A DNA stretch of 64,000 nt from positions 29,811 through 93,810 of the forward strand of contig NW_005179231.1 of assembly GCF_000350225.1 (NCBI RefSeq). Reading direction: 5' to 3'. This DNA is from Chondrus crispus (lineage: Eukaryota > Rhodophyta > Florideophyceae > Gigartinales > Gigartinaceae). Both the position numbers and the translations under genes were made by a program. The number at the start of each line of letters is the position of its first letter. The first letter of the stretch is position 1. The notes under the pieces were generated by a model. That model worked only from the letters and a program-made list of their open reading frames with translations, had not been told where the DNA came from and did no database searches. Positions 9,269 to 19,300 of the stretch are shown piece by piece.

Positions 9269-12200
9269 ATCGACGTCCGCGTCGATTGTTCGTAGTGCGA
9301 AATCTTATCCTTACAATGCGTTAACTCCGACTTGTGTATCCAAACTGCTTCGGAAACTGCATCACCAACGAACTGTACCAAATAGAAAAGTCTACGGTTC
9401 TGACGTTTCTTTCCCAGGATAGCTTCAACTTCTTCCTCCACTGTACCATCTGCATCAATTACCACAGGAAGCAGGCCACTACTTCCAGGTGGCCGTATGT
9501 ATTTCTTCAATTTCGAGACGTGGAAGACGTCGTGTGCTCGTGCCATAGAGGGTGGCAGTTCAATACGGTAGGTCACCGGACCGAGAACGTCGCGTATCCG
9601 TAATGGTCCGAGGTACTTAGGGCGCCATTTAGCGGGTAAATCAGAACGAGTGAAGGTGTCGAGCTTGTCAGAGCGTAAAAGAACCAAATCGCCGCCCTTG
9701 AATTGCACATCGAGCCTCTTCTTGTCCGCATAGTGCTTTTGACGTGCACGTGCGAAAGCCAGATTGTCACGAGCGACCAATCAGAATGATTCTCTTTTAG
9801 ACGCGAAGTCCTCTGCATGTTGAGACTGTATCTTGCATTCAGATAGGAGTCTTATGAGCGGGTTGGGAGGGATCCGGCCAATATCAATTTCGAATGGCGA
9901 CAGGCCTGTGCTCGAGTTTCTTGACGCATTGTACTCGTACTCCAGCACGGACAACTGGGTGTGCCACTGAGTTTTATCTTTTTGAATGGCGGCTCGTAAC
10001 ATGTTGGCGATTGTCCGAATCAATATTTCCGATTGGCCATCAGTCTCGGGATGATCGGCTGTTGACATGTTGAGATGTACGTTGAGTATCTCCGCCAGCG
10101 ACTTCCAGAATCTTGATTTGAACTTGGGATCGCGGTCAGATATTATCCAGATTGGGACACCAAACCTGGAAAACAAGTAATCTTGGAAAAGTTGCGCAGC
10201 ATTGGGGGCGGTGATGGTCTTTGTAGTGGGAATAAAGATGCCCCGTTTGGAAAACTTATCCACAATGACCAGGATGCTATCGTACCCTGCCGAACTATTC
10301 GGCAATTCTGTGAGAAAATCCGTGGTAACCACGTCCCAGCATGTCGTGGGGACGTCATGGGGCTGTAACTTACCCGAAGGTAGTTTGTTCGGTACCTTGT
10401 TGAGTTGGCAATCGTGGCAGCTAGCACAGTAAGCTTTGACGTCCTCGTACATCCCCCTCCAGTAAACGTGCCGAGCTAAAGACGCATGTGTCTTTTCTGT
10501 GGCGAAGTGGGAAGGATTATGAAAGCTTCGTATCATGTCCGTTCTTAGATTAGCAACGTGCGGTATGTAGAGACGAGCGTCGTTTGTGCCCTTCCAAAGG
10601 AGGTGGGAACCGTTGAAGTCAAAGTTGCGGATGTATCGAGAGCACGTATCATCAGGAGGGTCAGTTGAGTCCTTATCGCTCAGTCTCTTGATGAGTGCCG
10701 TAGCAAATTCTTCTTGAGTGTACGCATCCCTGATTCGTTGCAAGAAGTTAGGTCCGGGTAGCTGTATGGATTTGAGGTATATCAAATGATCCGGACGACG
10801 GCTTAGAGCGTCAGCGACGACGTTCTTGGGTCCCGGAACATGTTGAACTTCGTACATGTATGACTGGAGCTCGTCCAACCACCTGGCTTGACAGCCAGAA
10901 AGGCGAGCCTTAGACTGTAGATACATTATCGGCTCGTGATCCGTCTTAAAGACAAACTTGCGACCGCGGAGATATACGTCCCATTCGCGTAGGGCCACCA
11001 TAAAGGCTAACAACTCCTGATCACCTGTGTCCCAGTTAGTTTCGCTGTCCGAGAGCCGGTGCGAGAGATAACCCACAGGCCGATCATCTTGTTCTAAACA
11101 TGCACCAACCGCAAACTTAGATGCGTCCGTAGTCACAACAAAGTCCTTCTGTGAAGAGGGATGTGCCAGAACGGGGGCCGTCGTGAGCGCTTTCTTCAGA
11201 GAGTCGAAGGCATTTTGTTGTGGCTCTTCCCAAGTGAAACGTTGACCTCGCACTAAATCAGACACTGGCTGAATGATTCTAGCGTATCCCTTGATGAACT
11301 TCCGGTAATAGTTGGTCAAACCCAGGAACTGCTGTACTTCGTTGACTGAACGTGGTGCGGGCCATTCCAACATAGCATCCTTCAATCGAGTTTGCATGCT
11401 TATTCCATCCTTAGACACTGTATGGCCGAGAAACTCCACCTCGGAGGAGCCAATAAAGCACTTAGAACGTTTGGCGTAAAGCTTATTGTCGCGGAGGATT
11501 TCAAAAAGTTGTCGAAGATGAACCTTATGCTCATCTACTGTACGACTGTACACTAAAATGTCATCGAGGAAGAGTACAAGACACTCACCGTTTAGGTCGC
11601 GCAGTAAAGACGACAGAAATCTTGTGAAGCTGGCAGGGGCGTTCGTTAAGCCGAAGCATAGAACTCGCCATTCGAATGATCCAAATCGTGTTCTTATAGC
11701 AGTCTTAGGAATATCTTCTTCCCGTATTCGCATATGGTTATAAGCCCCCAGCAAATCTACTTTAGAGTAGATTGTAGCGCCACTGACCTGGTCGAGGGCT
11801 TCGTTGATGAGAGGCAAGGGATTTGCGTCCGGTATCGTAATCTTATTTAGTGCCCTGTAGTCACATACCAACCTCAAGTCGCCCTCCTTCTTTTTAACAA
11901 AGAAGACGGGAGCCCCATAAGGCGAACAGGATGGCCTGATCAAACCTTTTTTCAGTAGTCGTTGAAGCTGGCGCTTCAATTCGGCAAGCGCTGCAGTGGA
12001 GAGGCGTATGACAGGTCGTACAGGCGGTGGCTCGTCGTGCTTCAGGTTAATCTGAAACTGCACATGTCGGTTGGGAGGTAACTCATTAGGGAGTTCGTCT
12101 CTGAAGACATCGTCGAATTCTGCAACTAGGTCCTCGAAAGGGGTAGACACTTGCATGTTTGTATGAGCTTTGCCTGTGACTCTAACTGCAAAAAGTTCCG

Positions 12201-12732
12201 CTTGCCTTTTCCGAACTATTGTCCGCATTCGCTTGATAGAGATATGTTTGATAGTGACAGAAGGTTGGCGCGTAGCGGAGCGCGGGTTGATAGCATGAGA
12301 CGTACCATCCGCTCGCGTGATAGAAACTGCCAAAGTGTTCCAATCAATGTCCGGATTGTGTTTCCGTAGCCAGTTACGTCCGCAAATAACTTGGGTTTCG
12401 TTGGCTAAAGGTAAAACGTAGAGCTTCTCGTTCGCAATAAAGCTATTAAGCGCTAGAATTCCGTTTGCAGTTCCCAACGTGCGCACATGTGTTCCATTTC
12501 CCAACTCAACATCTTCTGGGTTTCGATGTATCTTGAGACCGCACTGGTCCGCTAAAGCTGGTGATACAAATATATGGGAAGCTCCAGAGTCGATGAACGC
12601 TGTCACTGCGTTCCCATTGAGAGTGGCATCGTAGGAAGGTTCTTCACTCTCATATCCTGTCTCCAAGGAAGACAGTCGTAGCGGTCCATTGTCTATGGTA
12701 CCGCTGGAATTCGCCACACTCTCGTGTGGCAT
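9253..12732 (-). pseudogene. Gypsy-1 Pol polyprotein with one in-frame TGA
   Basis: Replication polyprotein of Gypsy-1. Protease is at the N-terminus (Asp48 in DSGASH). Reverse transcriptase follows with FLDDILVYS, then RNase H. Integrase has its HHCC finger (HASLARHVYW ... CASCHDC) and a DDE core (TTDFL, SDRDPKF, ADHPETDGQSE). The frame is open from ATG 12732 to a TGA at 9781-9783. It then continues in the same frame for another 176 codons through the integrase C-terminal domain. That tail includes a divergent chromodomain-like segment (EEEVEAILGKKR ... YLVQFVGD) that lacks the usual WKGY motif. The TGA falls inside the otherwise conserved integrase tail, so it is most simply a point nonsense mutation, possibly of a CGA codon. 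The Pol ATG overlaps the previous stop as TAATG. Confidence 0.9.
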
Positions 12733-13001
12733 TATGCGTTTGGGGAATTCTGGTGTGTAGGCTTATTGGCCTTTCCCTCGCACGAATGCCCGGGCTCCCA
12801 ATTTTTCTCCCCGCATCCGAAGCAACGCTTGCTGCGACGATACATGTTGTGCTCACCCGATAATGCAGGACCCCATGAAAGTGCACTGTCGTCCTTGTGT
12901 TTCTTGGGCGGGAGTTTCTCTTTCTTGCCTGGGAAGGACTTTGTGGCAGTAGACACACTGCGAGTGGAATCACCTTTTTTATGTGTCCATTGGAAAGCCA
13001 T
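12732..13001 (-). CDS. Gypsy-1 nucleocapsid-like ORF with zinc knuckle
   Basis: 89 residues, Lys-rich, with one retroviral-type knuckle CFGCGEKNWEPGHSC (spacing C-X2-C-X8-H-X-C, a variant common in Gypsy chromoviruses). It should be the nucleic-acid-binding end of Gag. It begins with ATG directly after the Gag TAA and in the same frame, so it is really the last part of Gag behind one stop codon. It ends in TAATG, where Pol starts in another frame. Confidence 0.8.
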   Translation of the reverse strand: MAFQWTHKKGDSTRSVSTATKSFPGKKEKLPPKKHKDDSALSWGPALSGEHNMYRRSKRCFGCGEKNWEPGHSCEGKANKPTHQNSPNA

Positions 13002-13757
13002 TTAGAACGTGCGGGCGTGACCGTAGACATCCTGCATGGAGGAAGGTTCGCCCGTCGGATAGAGTTTAGTAAACTCCTGTTTGTAGTTGTCCGTTAGGGC
13101 ATTGAAGAAGAAGAGGTAGGCTTCTGAACGTGGGGTATCACATATCTCAGTAAGTTCCTTAAACGTAGAAACAAAGTCAGCCACTGTGGTCTTCATCTTC
13201 AGTGTCATTAGTGTAGTCTTGGAGCGTGCTTTTTCGTCCGGAGGAACGAACTCCGTGATCATCGCTTCCTGAAGTTCAGAGAGAGTCATAGGTTTATTAC
13301 CTTCAGACTCCAGCCGCATTATCCAGGTGGCCGCACGGTCCTGTAGGTAACACTCTCTCAGCTGCACCATTTGTGTTTCAGACATATTGTTGTAACGGCC
13401 TACGGCACGAATGTTGTAGATGAAGCCTTTGATTTTGACAGAAGTCTGTTCGGTGCGCTTTCCAGCAAACGGAGGAATAGGCGGGGACTTCATGCTGCGA
13501 CCAAACGTAGACGGTGCGGGAGAGGGTGCAGGGCTGCTTCGAAGGCTCTGAATTTGTGCTTGCTGCTCACTGTATAGAGTGCGCACTTGCGCGAGCTCGT
13601 GCTGCAAGGCGGCAATAGTATGTGCCGTGTCCGTAGTCTGTTGCGGCGTTGCCGCAACTGGATTCAATGCCGGTTCGACTAGCGGCGGAGGTGTGCGTTC
13701 TGCAGGTGACGCTGCAGGGGCCCGAGAAGAATTGTTCCCAGTTCTCGTGAGCGGCAT
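13002..13757 (-). CDS. Gypsy-1 Gag (capsid part)
   Basis: Structural protein forming the virus-like particle. ATG 13757 (MPLTRTGN) is preferred over an upstream GTG in frame and lies about 84 bases from the LTR. Residues 1-50 are Pro/Ala/Thr-rich, followed by a short coiled coil (about 50-80) and a retrotransposon Gag capsid domain (about 100-235) with the WIMRLESEG and LMTLKMKTTVADFVSTF segments. It stops at TAA 13004-13002, abutting the ATG of the zinc-knuckle ORF in the same frame. Confidence 0.85.
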   Translation of the reverse strand: MPLTRTGNNSSRAPAASPAERTPPPLVEPALNPVAATPQQTTDTAHTIAALQHELAQVRTLYSEQQAQIQSLRSSPAPSPAPSTFGRSMKSPPIPPFAGKRTEQTSVKIKGFIYNIRAVGRYNNMSETQMVQLRECYLQDRAATWIMRLESEGNKPMTLSELQEAMITEFVPPDEKARSKTTLMTLKMKTTVADFVSTFKELTEICDTPRSEAYLFFFNALTDNYKQEFTKLYPTGEPSSMQDVYGHARTF

Positions 13758-13821
13758 TGTGAAGCTGCTCTTGTTGGCTCGCACGCAGTAGCGTCGTACT
13801 TTTGGCGTCGGTCGTGAGCCG

Positions 13822-13839
13822 TACTCTTAGATGCTACCA
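13822..13839 (-). other. Primer-binding site of Gypsy-1
   Basis: Two bases inside the 5' LTR the element-sense sequence is TGGTAGCATCTAAGAG. It would pair with a tRNA 3' end reading ...GATGCTACCA. The tRNA was not identified; an initiator-Met type with an A-U first pair is possible. Confidence 0.6.
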
Positions 13840-13841
13840 AA

Positions 13842-14071
13842 TGTGACGAGGAAAAGTGTTGAGCGTAAAAATCCTCGTTGCACGAGTCGTTTACTCGTCG
13901 TGTCCCCCCTTCCTCTCCCTTCTCTCGGAGTCGTCGTGAGGACTAAGTACTGCAGAGTGAAGGAGAACTCTGTAGGAGAGTTTGACTAAAAATGACGGAG
14001 GGAGATGCATACGAACTCATGCTGTATGACATCTGACTAATGCTTTCGTGGCGGAACACCACAGTGTTACA
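13842..14071 (-). repeat. 5' LTR of Gypsy-1
   Basis: 230-bp partner of the copy at 9022-9251, followed on the plus strand by the target duplication TAGTG. Confidence 0.93.
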
Positions 14072-14730
14072 TAGTGTCTATTGTACCTTTGTCCTCATAT
14101 GAGGATATTTGTCCTCATATGAGGACATTAATCGACCTATTTTATTCTTGACTTGCGCTTCTTCGACAGGAAAGAAAAAGATACCCCCGCCACCGTGCTT
14201 GACTTCTGACTTAAGAACAGGAAGAACTATGCGAGAATTGCATGTTCTTCCTGGTCGTTTTTAGATATGTCTGGAAGGAAGCTTTTTTAAACCACCTTAA
14301 AACCGCATGTAAAATAACTTCGAAACCAAAAACGCCAGTTTAAAAAAAGAACTAATTACTCAATCTCCATTACATTATTAATCTTTCTGCATATTCAAAG
14401 CTGCTATCCCAGTGTTCTGCAGGATGTTATTGGCGAGAACAAGTGCGTTAATGAAATAGTGTCCAAGGTAGATGTTTAAATGTTCAATTTAATTTATATA
14501 TTTTTGCAAAAAAAGAGCTGTGCTCATATGAGAACAAGCCCCAATCAGATAGGCACTCTAGCCAGTGTCTAGAAGACCGGCAATTTGCCTCATATGAGGT
14601 CAAATGCTCTACAGTAAAATTTAAACAAAATTTAAGATTTTCGCAAGTATAGAACAAAAGGAGCACAAATTTTACGAAGTAGAACTTTGAACGACTATAA
14701 AGACAACTATAAACGACTAGTTAGTAACTG
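14072..14730. repeat. AT-rich region with repeated CCTCATATGAGG palindromes
   Basis: No gene. The perfect 12-base palindrome CCTCATATGAGG occurs at 14093-14104, 14113-14124 and 14588-14599, with a shorter CTCATATGAG at 14523-14532. The first two are 20 bases apart. This region lies behind the 3' end of the piggyBac-type gene and may be its non-coding end, but terminal repeats and a TTAA target were not established. Confidence 0.5.
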
Positions 14731-15005
14731 ACAAGCCAGCTCAGTGGTCTGCAAGGATCGCTGAGTCTTAGAGGCCAGGGTTCAACTCCTCGCCGAGCAC
14801 GTTAGTGGTCGAAAAATCCCTTCGGGGATCTCGATCGTTCTTGTTCGTGACCTGCAGCCCAGGATGCTTTATAGCGCCCACTCGAACATGAGATTGAATA
14901 CGGTGACATCTCATAAAGGGGCATTCCGACACGGCTGCAGGTCTTCCAAGCAAGTGTTTAGACGCTGGATAGAACCATAGGGGGCAAAAGGGGGTTTTAT
15001 CTCTT
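14731..15005 (+). mobile_element. tRNA-derived SINE-like sequence
   Basis: The head at 14731-14800 looks like an RNA polymerase III promoter. It has an A box in CAGCTCAGTGG (14737-14747) and a B box GGTTCAACTCC at 14779-14789, at tRNA spacing. The arms around them do not fold into a good acceptor stem, so this is not a tRNA gene. About 200 bases of unrelated body follow. The 3' limit and the target duplication were not defined. Confidence 0.6.
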
Positions 15006-15071
15006 TTTGCTCTATTTTACTCGAATGCGGACCAATTTAGTCAGTTTTAATGGCCGAGAACGCCTCAAGCA

Positions 15072-16120
15072 CTAGTAGTACTTACCTTTGTGAGTAAGAT
15101 CGTCTTGTTCGTCGACATGCTTCCTAAAACAGGCACGCTCAGTCTGGTGATGACAAAGGTATACTTCTTTGTCAAAATATACCTTGCAAGCTGAGCAAAT
15201 AAACTTTGACTTTTTTGTACCTTTGCAAATATTGCATCTGGATTGATAAAGAGCACAAGTATCCTCGCCGGATGCTTTTTTCCGCTTGCGAGTGGTTGGA
15301 GTTAGGTGAGTACCAATTCCACTGCCAAACCCAACATCTTCATCTTCAACAGCACTGTCCGATTCTCGCTGACGTAACGATATACAATCGTACTTGTTAT
15401 TAATCAAATGGTCAGCAAGCTCACAATAAAACTGATTTGGAGACATCTTAGAACTATCTCTTTTTGCTCCTGCATACAGTTTCCATGCATCCACAATGAA
15501 AATGGCCAATAAAGAAGTGTTGACAGGCATGGACCACTCCTTGACTTCGAACTTCTTTTCCAAGCCGAGATCATCCTGGCGAGATCTGTTGTGGCGGTCA
15601 ATCTGAGAGCAAGTTTCATAATACTGCTCGCAGACTGAGAGAATGCGAATAGACAATTCCTCTTTTCTTGTCACGCTATTACGTGTACGCCATCTCTCGC
15701 GGTAGATTGGAGTTCCTTCGTTGGATGTTCCGACAGAACTAATAAATTATCTGCGGTGTCGGTCCACCCACATCACTGCCATAAAGTGAGGCCCGGCCAC
15801 CGGCTTCGAAAGTAGTGTGACGTGGTCTCTCTTTTCAGCAATCTCCAGATGAGATAGATATTTCATCGGATATTTCTTGGTAGATGTCTTCACCACACCT
15901 GTGAATCTAAGACCTTTCTCATAAAGGGATTCAGCCGTGTGGACAGAAGCAAAGTACGAATCCGCGCAGACAACACGATTGGTGTGAAACCATAGCTGTA
16001 ACAACCTCAAAGTTACTGCGGTTCCGTGTAAGTGGTCACTTTCAAAATCCTTCAGAGAAGTCTCCTCAGCTGAGACGACGTTCTCAATTCTTCTTATGAT
16101 TCCACTTTTTCCACGTGCAG
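15072..16120 (-). pseudogene. piggyBac-type transposase fragment
   Basis: C-terminal two thirds of a DDE_Tnp_1_7 (piggyBac) transposase. Recognisable pieces in order are ADSYFASVHTAESLYEKGLRF (second catalytic Asp region), the GVVKTSTKKYPM strand, then ID.HNR.RQ followed by IVDAWKLY. Last comes a Cys/His-rich zinc finger (CNICKG ... CSACKVYF ... CHHQTERACFRKH), as at the end of piggyBac proteins. One TAA at 15749-15747 interrupts an otherwise continuous frame of about 350 codons. The N-terminal third is missing because Gypsy-2 begins at 16121, and it is not found on the other side of Gypsy-2. Confidence 0.82.
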
Positions 16121-16728
16121 TGTGGTACAACTCTCCTCAAACCCTAGCGGGCGAGAGGCTCGGAGGATGAGCCGAGGGAGCTCGCGACGCGAGACGCGCG
16201 GCGCGCGGTAACCGATCGGTCGGACTTGCGAAAAGGGAGTGGCACACTGGCCGGTTACGCGCAGTCGTCCCGAGGTGCTAGATCGGAGACGACCGGTAAC
16301 GGGTTAGAAGCCAACGCGCGAGAGAATACCGAAACGGCAGTACGTAGGCGCGAAAGGGAGGGGGGCAAGTCTGCCCCCCGTGTTTACTGCGAGGACGGTG
16401 TCCAGGTCTTAACCCCTCAGAGGGACGCCCGGGACACCTGTCCAATACAGTACCTGTCACTTACTGTGGACCAGGTACTGTACGCGATTGAAAATCTAGC
16501 GCCGTCATTACACTACCGCACGGATCCTCACACTACGCGCTTGCATTACACTGCGCGCGCATTATCCCCACACGGTTCCTTACACTACACGTGTACCCAA
16601 GCGTACACCTGTCACTTGCTGCGCCCGTTCGGTAATCATACGTATTACACGTGGGCCACGGTGCCCCGTGCCCGCTGCGCGTGGCCGCTCCTACTGTACA
16701 CCGACGGCGGATCGGTCGTTGTTCCACA
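16121..16728 (-). repeat. 3' LTR of Gypsy-2
   Basis: 608 bp. Compared with the other LTR it shows scattered single-base differences (for example near 16210, 16339, 16619, 16672, 16706 and 16722). Confidence 0.93.
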
Positions 16729-16745
16729 GACCCCCTTCCTTATCT
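16729..16745 (-). other. Polypurine tract of Gypsy-2
   Basis: In element sense AAGGAAGGGGGTC abuts the 3' LTR. This confirms that Gag-Pol orientation, not that of the plus-strand gene, defines the element. Confidence 0.78.
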
Positions 16746-16883
16746 GTCGCCACATCCTCGTGGCGACCACATTTTCTTCCCAGCGGTCCCCTCGATCTCT
16801 TCCACAACCTGTGCGTGCGATGACCGGACGGAAGCCTCTTCGCGCGGACGAGCACGCCTCGTGGCTCTTCACCGACCTGACGG

Positions 16884-17056
16884 TATATAAGTCGGGTATA
16901 TCGTCCGATTCGGATAGCGCGGCTTCTGTCTCCTCCCACGCGAACCCCCCAGAACCACCAACTCCAACACAGCACTCCCCCACACTTCACCAACACTCCT
17001 CCATTCCTTCCCCAGACGACGACATTCCTTTATCCCAACTCTTCCCACGACCGACC
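16884..17056 (+). promoter_or_regulatory. Internal TATA box and ATG-free leader for the ambisense gene
   Basis: TATATAAG at 16884 lies inside the element, 156 bases past the LTR. From there to the ACCATGG at 17055 there is no ATG in any frame, and the leader is C-rich and G-poor, like an authentic 5' UTR. Promoter activity is inferred. Confidence 0.6.
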
Positions 17057-19300
17057 ATGGACCACAGCAACACCCCCGTGGACGCGCTTCCGATCGGTGC
17101 GCCGTCGAGCCCCGGGAGGGCTCCGGCGTTACCCGGGTCGACTCCCGCGTTTCAGCCGCAGCGCGCTCGCCGCGGCGGAACAGAGTCGACCACCAATTTG
17201 GCCGAGCCCGCGACGCGCTCGCGAGCTGATGCGTCCGATCCGGTCGCTGCGCCACCGATAGAAGAACGACCGACCTGGCCCTCGCCGCTGCCCTCCGAGG
17301 GTGTGGCTCCAAGGACGGTTGAGGCGGGTCCGGCGTACCCCGCGGTACTACCCCCGCCTCCCATGTCGCCGCTGCCTGCCGCGGGCACGGCGTCGCCAAG
17401 AGCCGATTTCGGTACTGTGCGCGAGACGCTGGCACCGCCGGCTGTCCTGCTCTCGTTGCGAGCCGAGCGGGGGTCGGCGCTATCGCTCGGGCGGGCCTTC
17501 ACGACCCCCAGCGCGCCGAATTGGCTGAGAAGTGGCGTCAAGTCCGTCCGGTCGCTGCTGCCTGGGTCCTCGATGGACCACCGGCGGCGGCGAGCCCGGC
17601 GACGCGCTTCCGGTCGCAAGCCCCCGATGACGGTCGACGAATACGTGCGGCGCCGCCTCTTGGACTCGGCGCGATTCCAGGCAGTCCCTGCGAATCATGC
17701 CATCGTGACTCCGTCCGGGCGGGGTAGCGTGGCGCAGCAGAATCGGGCGGGCGCTTGGCAGGCCCGATGGCGACACGTGCCGTGCCGTACACCCGCCGCG
17801 GGTGGCAGCGACTTGCTCTACGTCCGGTGCGGTGGCGAGGAGCGGTACCACGTCACGCTCCTCAACCTATTCGGTCGGTACAGGCGCTACGATGGCGTCG
17901 TGCCGGACATCCCCTTGGTGGCCTTCCCGCGCCCTTTCGACAACTGGTACAGCATCGCGGACCGCGGCCGGTGGGGCGAGGACGCTGCGCGGGAGAGTCG
18001 GCTGCGCTGGCGCCGTGCAGATGACTTCTTCCACATGTGGCACAACACCGAGTTTTTCTCGGTGCCCAGCGCAGCGCCGCGAGGCCTGTATCCTTCGCTC
18101 CCTCCGGACTGGCCGGACCTCGAGGCACCGGAGCACCTTTGCGTGCCGACGCCGAGTGCGATGGCCTACGTCGCGGCGCATTGGTTGCCACGCGGTCGAG
18201 CGGAGTCAGCCGAAACGGAACGTACGCGCACGCTTGTGCGCGCGATCGTCTTGTCCGAATGGGCGGTGCTCGCGTTGTTGTGCTTCCTTCGGGCTGCCCG
18301 CGAGGGGTTGCCGTTCTTCACGAGGTGCCCCGACCCCCGGTTGGCTGCGAGGCGAGACGAGCCGCTCGGTGAGCGCGGCGTGCTCTTCCGCCTCTCGGTG
18401 GGGCTGATTGCCCTCATCCGTTCGGTCGGCGTCAAGGAAATTCTCGACGGTACCGCGTACGACGCGGCGCGCGCGGAACAGCTACTGACCTTCACGGCAA
18501 GTCTGGACTGGACCGGCCGGCCGGGCTTCGTATGGTTCAGCTGGGCCCGCGGCTGCGCGTTACACATGCCGCCTTGGGTCAGCGACGAAGCGGGCGCGGT
18601 CGGCGACGACGCAGCATACGGAACCGTTGAAGCGGAAAGCCTTTACGAGGCACCGGCCGATGACGGTGGTGGGTCCTCGCTCGCGATCGCTGCCGATACG
18701 GTGGCGCCTGTCGCTACGCCCGCGCTACCCGCTCCCGGAGGGTCCACTCGTGTGGGCTCCATCCAGAGCGACTCGCCAAAGGGGGTCGCTCAGGAGCGGC
18801 GCGACTTAAGGCGTCCGGTCGGTGAGGCGGGATTTTCGGACCCACCCCCGGTCACTCAGCATATAAGCGCGGTGACCGGGGCCGAAACCGTATCGGGACC
18901 AGCAACGATGCCGAAACCTCCCACAAGTCAACCGCTCGGTCGAGTTCCCCCGGAGCGCCTCCGGGAGGAGGCCGCACTCGCGGCACTGCAGTACGCTTGC
19001 TCCTTTGAGGGGGCGGACGCCCCCTCCTCGGTCGAGGCGGCGCTACTGCAGGCGCGCGATTGGATGCTCCGGGTTCGGCAGCTCGAGAAGACCGTCGCGG
19101 TGTTACAGGAATCCTCTGCCGCGGCGACGCGCGAGCGTGCCGAGCATCACGCAAAGTTGCGCTCCGTACAGGACGTCCTTGCGGTGGTGAGCCAACGCCT
19201 GGCGGCGCCCCCGATGTCTTCGTCGACAGTCGGGGCCTCGCGCCCCGCGCCCGACGACGTGGAACCGGCGCCCTCGGCGAAGCGCTCGCGCCACTTCTAG
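17057..19300 (+). CDS. Ambisense ORF of Gypsy-2, function unknown
   Basis: A 747-residue protein encoded on the strand opposite Gag-Pol, between Pol and the 3' LTR. The frame is open further upstream into the LTR (to 16226), but ATG 17057 is chosen. It has an ACCATGG context and follows a TATA box and a leader without ATG. I recognise no family. Visible features are a Pro/Ser/Ala-rich disordered N-terminus and an arginine cluster (HRRRRARRR, from residue 173) like a nuclear-import or RNA-binding motif. A Trp/Tyr-rich middle (about 200-470) includes a hydrophobic stretch at about 396-412. A probable coiled coil lies at about 635-715, and the C-terminus is basic (KRSR at 742-745). Its 3' end converges with Pol, 358 bases apart. 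A nuclear accessory or regulatory protein of the element is plausible but unproven. Confidence 0.72.
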   Translation: MDHSNTPVDALPIGAPSSPGRAPALPGSTPAFQPQRARRGGTESTTNLAEPATRSRADASDPVAAPPIEERPTWPSPLPSEGVAPRTVEAGPAYPAVLPPPPMSPLPAAGTASPRADFGTVRETLAPPAVLLSLRAERGSALSLGRAFTTPSAPNWLRSGVKSVRSLLPGSSMDHRRRRARRRASGRKPPMTVDEYVRRRLLDSARFQAVPANHAIVTPSGRGSVAQQNRAGAWQARWRHVPCRTPAAGGSDLLYVRCGGEERYHVTLLNLFGRYRRYDGVVPDIPLVAFPRPFDNWYSIADRGRWGEDAARESRLRWRRADDFFHMWHNTEFFSVPSAAPRGLYPSLPPDWPDLEAPEHLCVPTPSAMAYVAAHWLPRGRAESAETERTRTLVRAIVLSEWAVLALLCFLRAAREGLPFFTRCPDPRLAARRDEPLGERGVLFRLSVGLIALIRSVGVKEILDGTAYDAARAEQLLTFTASLDWTGRPGFVWFSWARGCALHMPPWVSDEAGAVGDDAAYGTVEAESLYEAPADDGGGSSLAIAADTVAPVATPALPAPGGSTRVGSIQSDSPKGVAQERRDLRRPVGEAGFSDPPPVTQHISAVTGAETVSGPATMPKPPTSQPLGRVPPERLREEAALAALQYACSFEGADAPSSVEAALLQARDWMLRVRQLEKTVAVLQESSAAATRERAEHHAKLRSVQDVLAVVSQRLAAPPMSSSTVGASRPAPDDVEPAPSAKRSRHF

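Larger units (their letters stand above)
9022..14071 (-). mobile_element. Gypsy-1: complete Ty3/Gypsy LTR retrotransposon
   Basis: 5,050-bp element read on the minus strand, with 230-bp LTRs at both ends that differ at three positions. It is flanked by the perfect target duplication TAGTG (9017-9021 and 14072-14076). In element orientation the order is LTR, primer site, Gag, zinc-knuckle ORF, protease, reverse transcriptase, RNase H, integrase with a chromodomain-like tail, polypurine tract, LTR. Protease before RT and integrase after RNase H is the Ty3/Gypsy order. The small LTR divergence suggests fairly recent insertion. Confidence 0.95.

Noticed and set aside
16226..17056. N-terminal extension of the ambisense ORF into the LTR
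   Set aside because: It lies mostly upstream of the internal TATA box, and its Thr/His/Tyr-rich sequence derives from LTR non-coding DNA.
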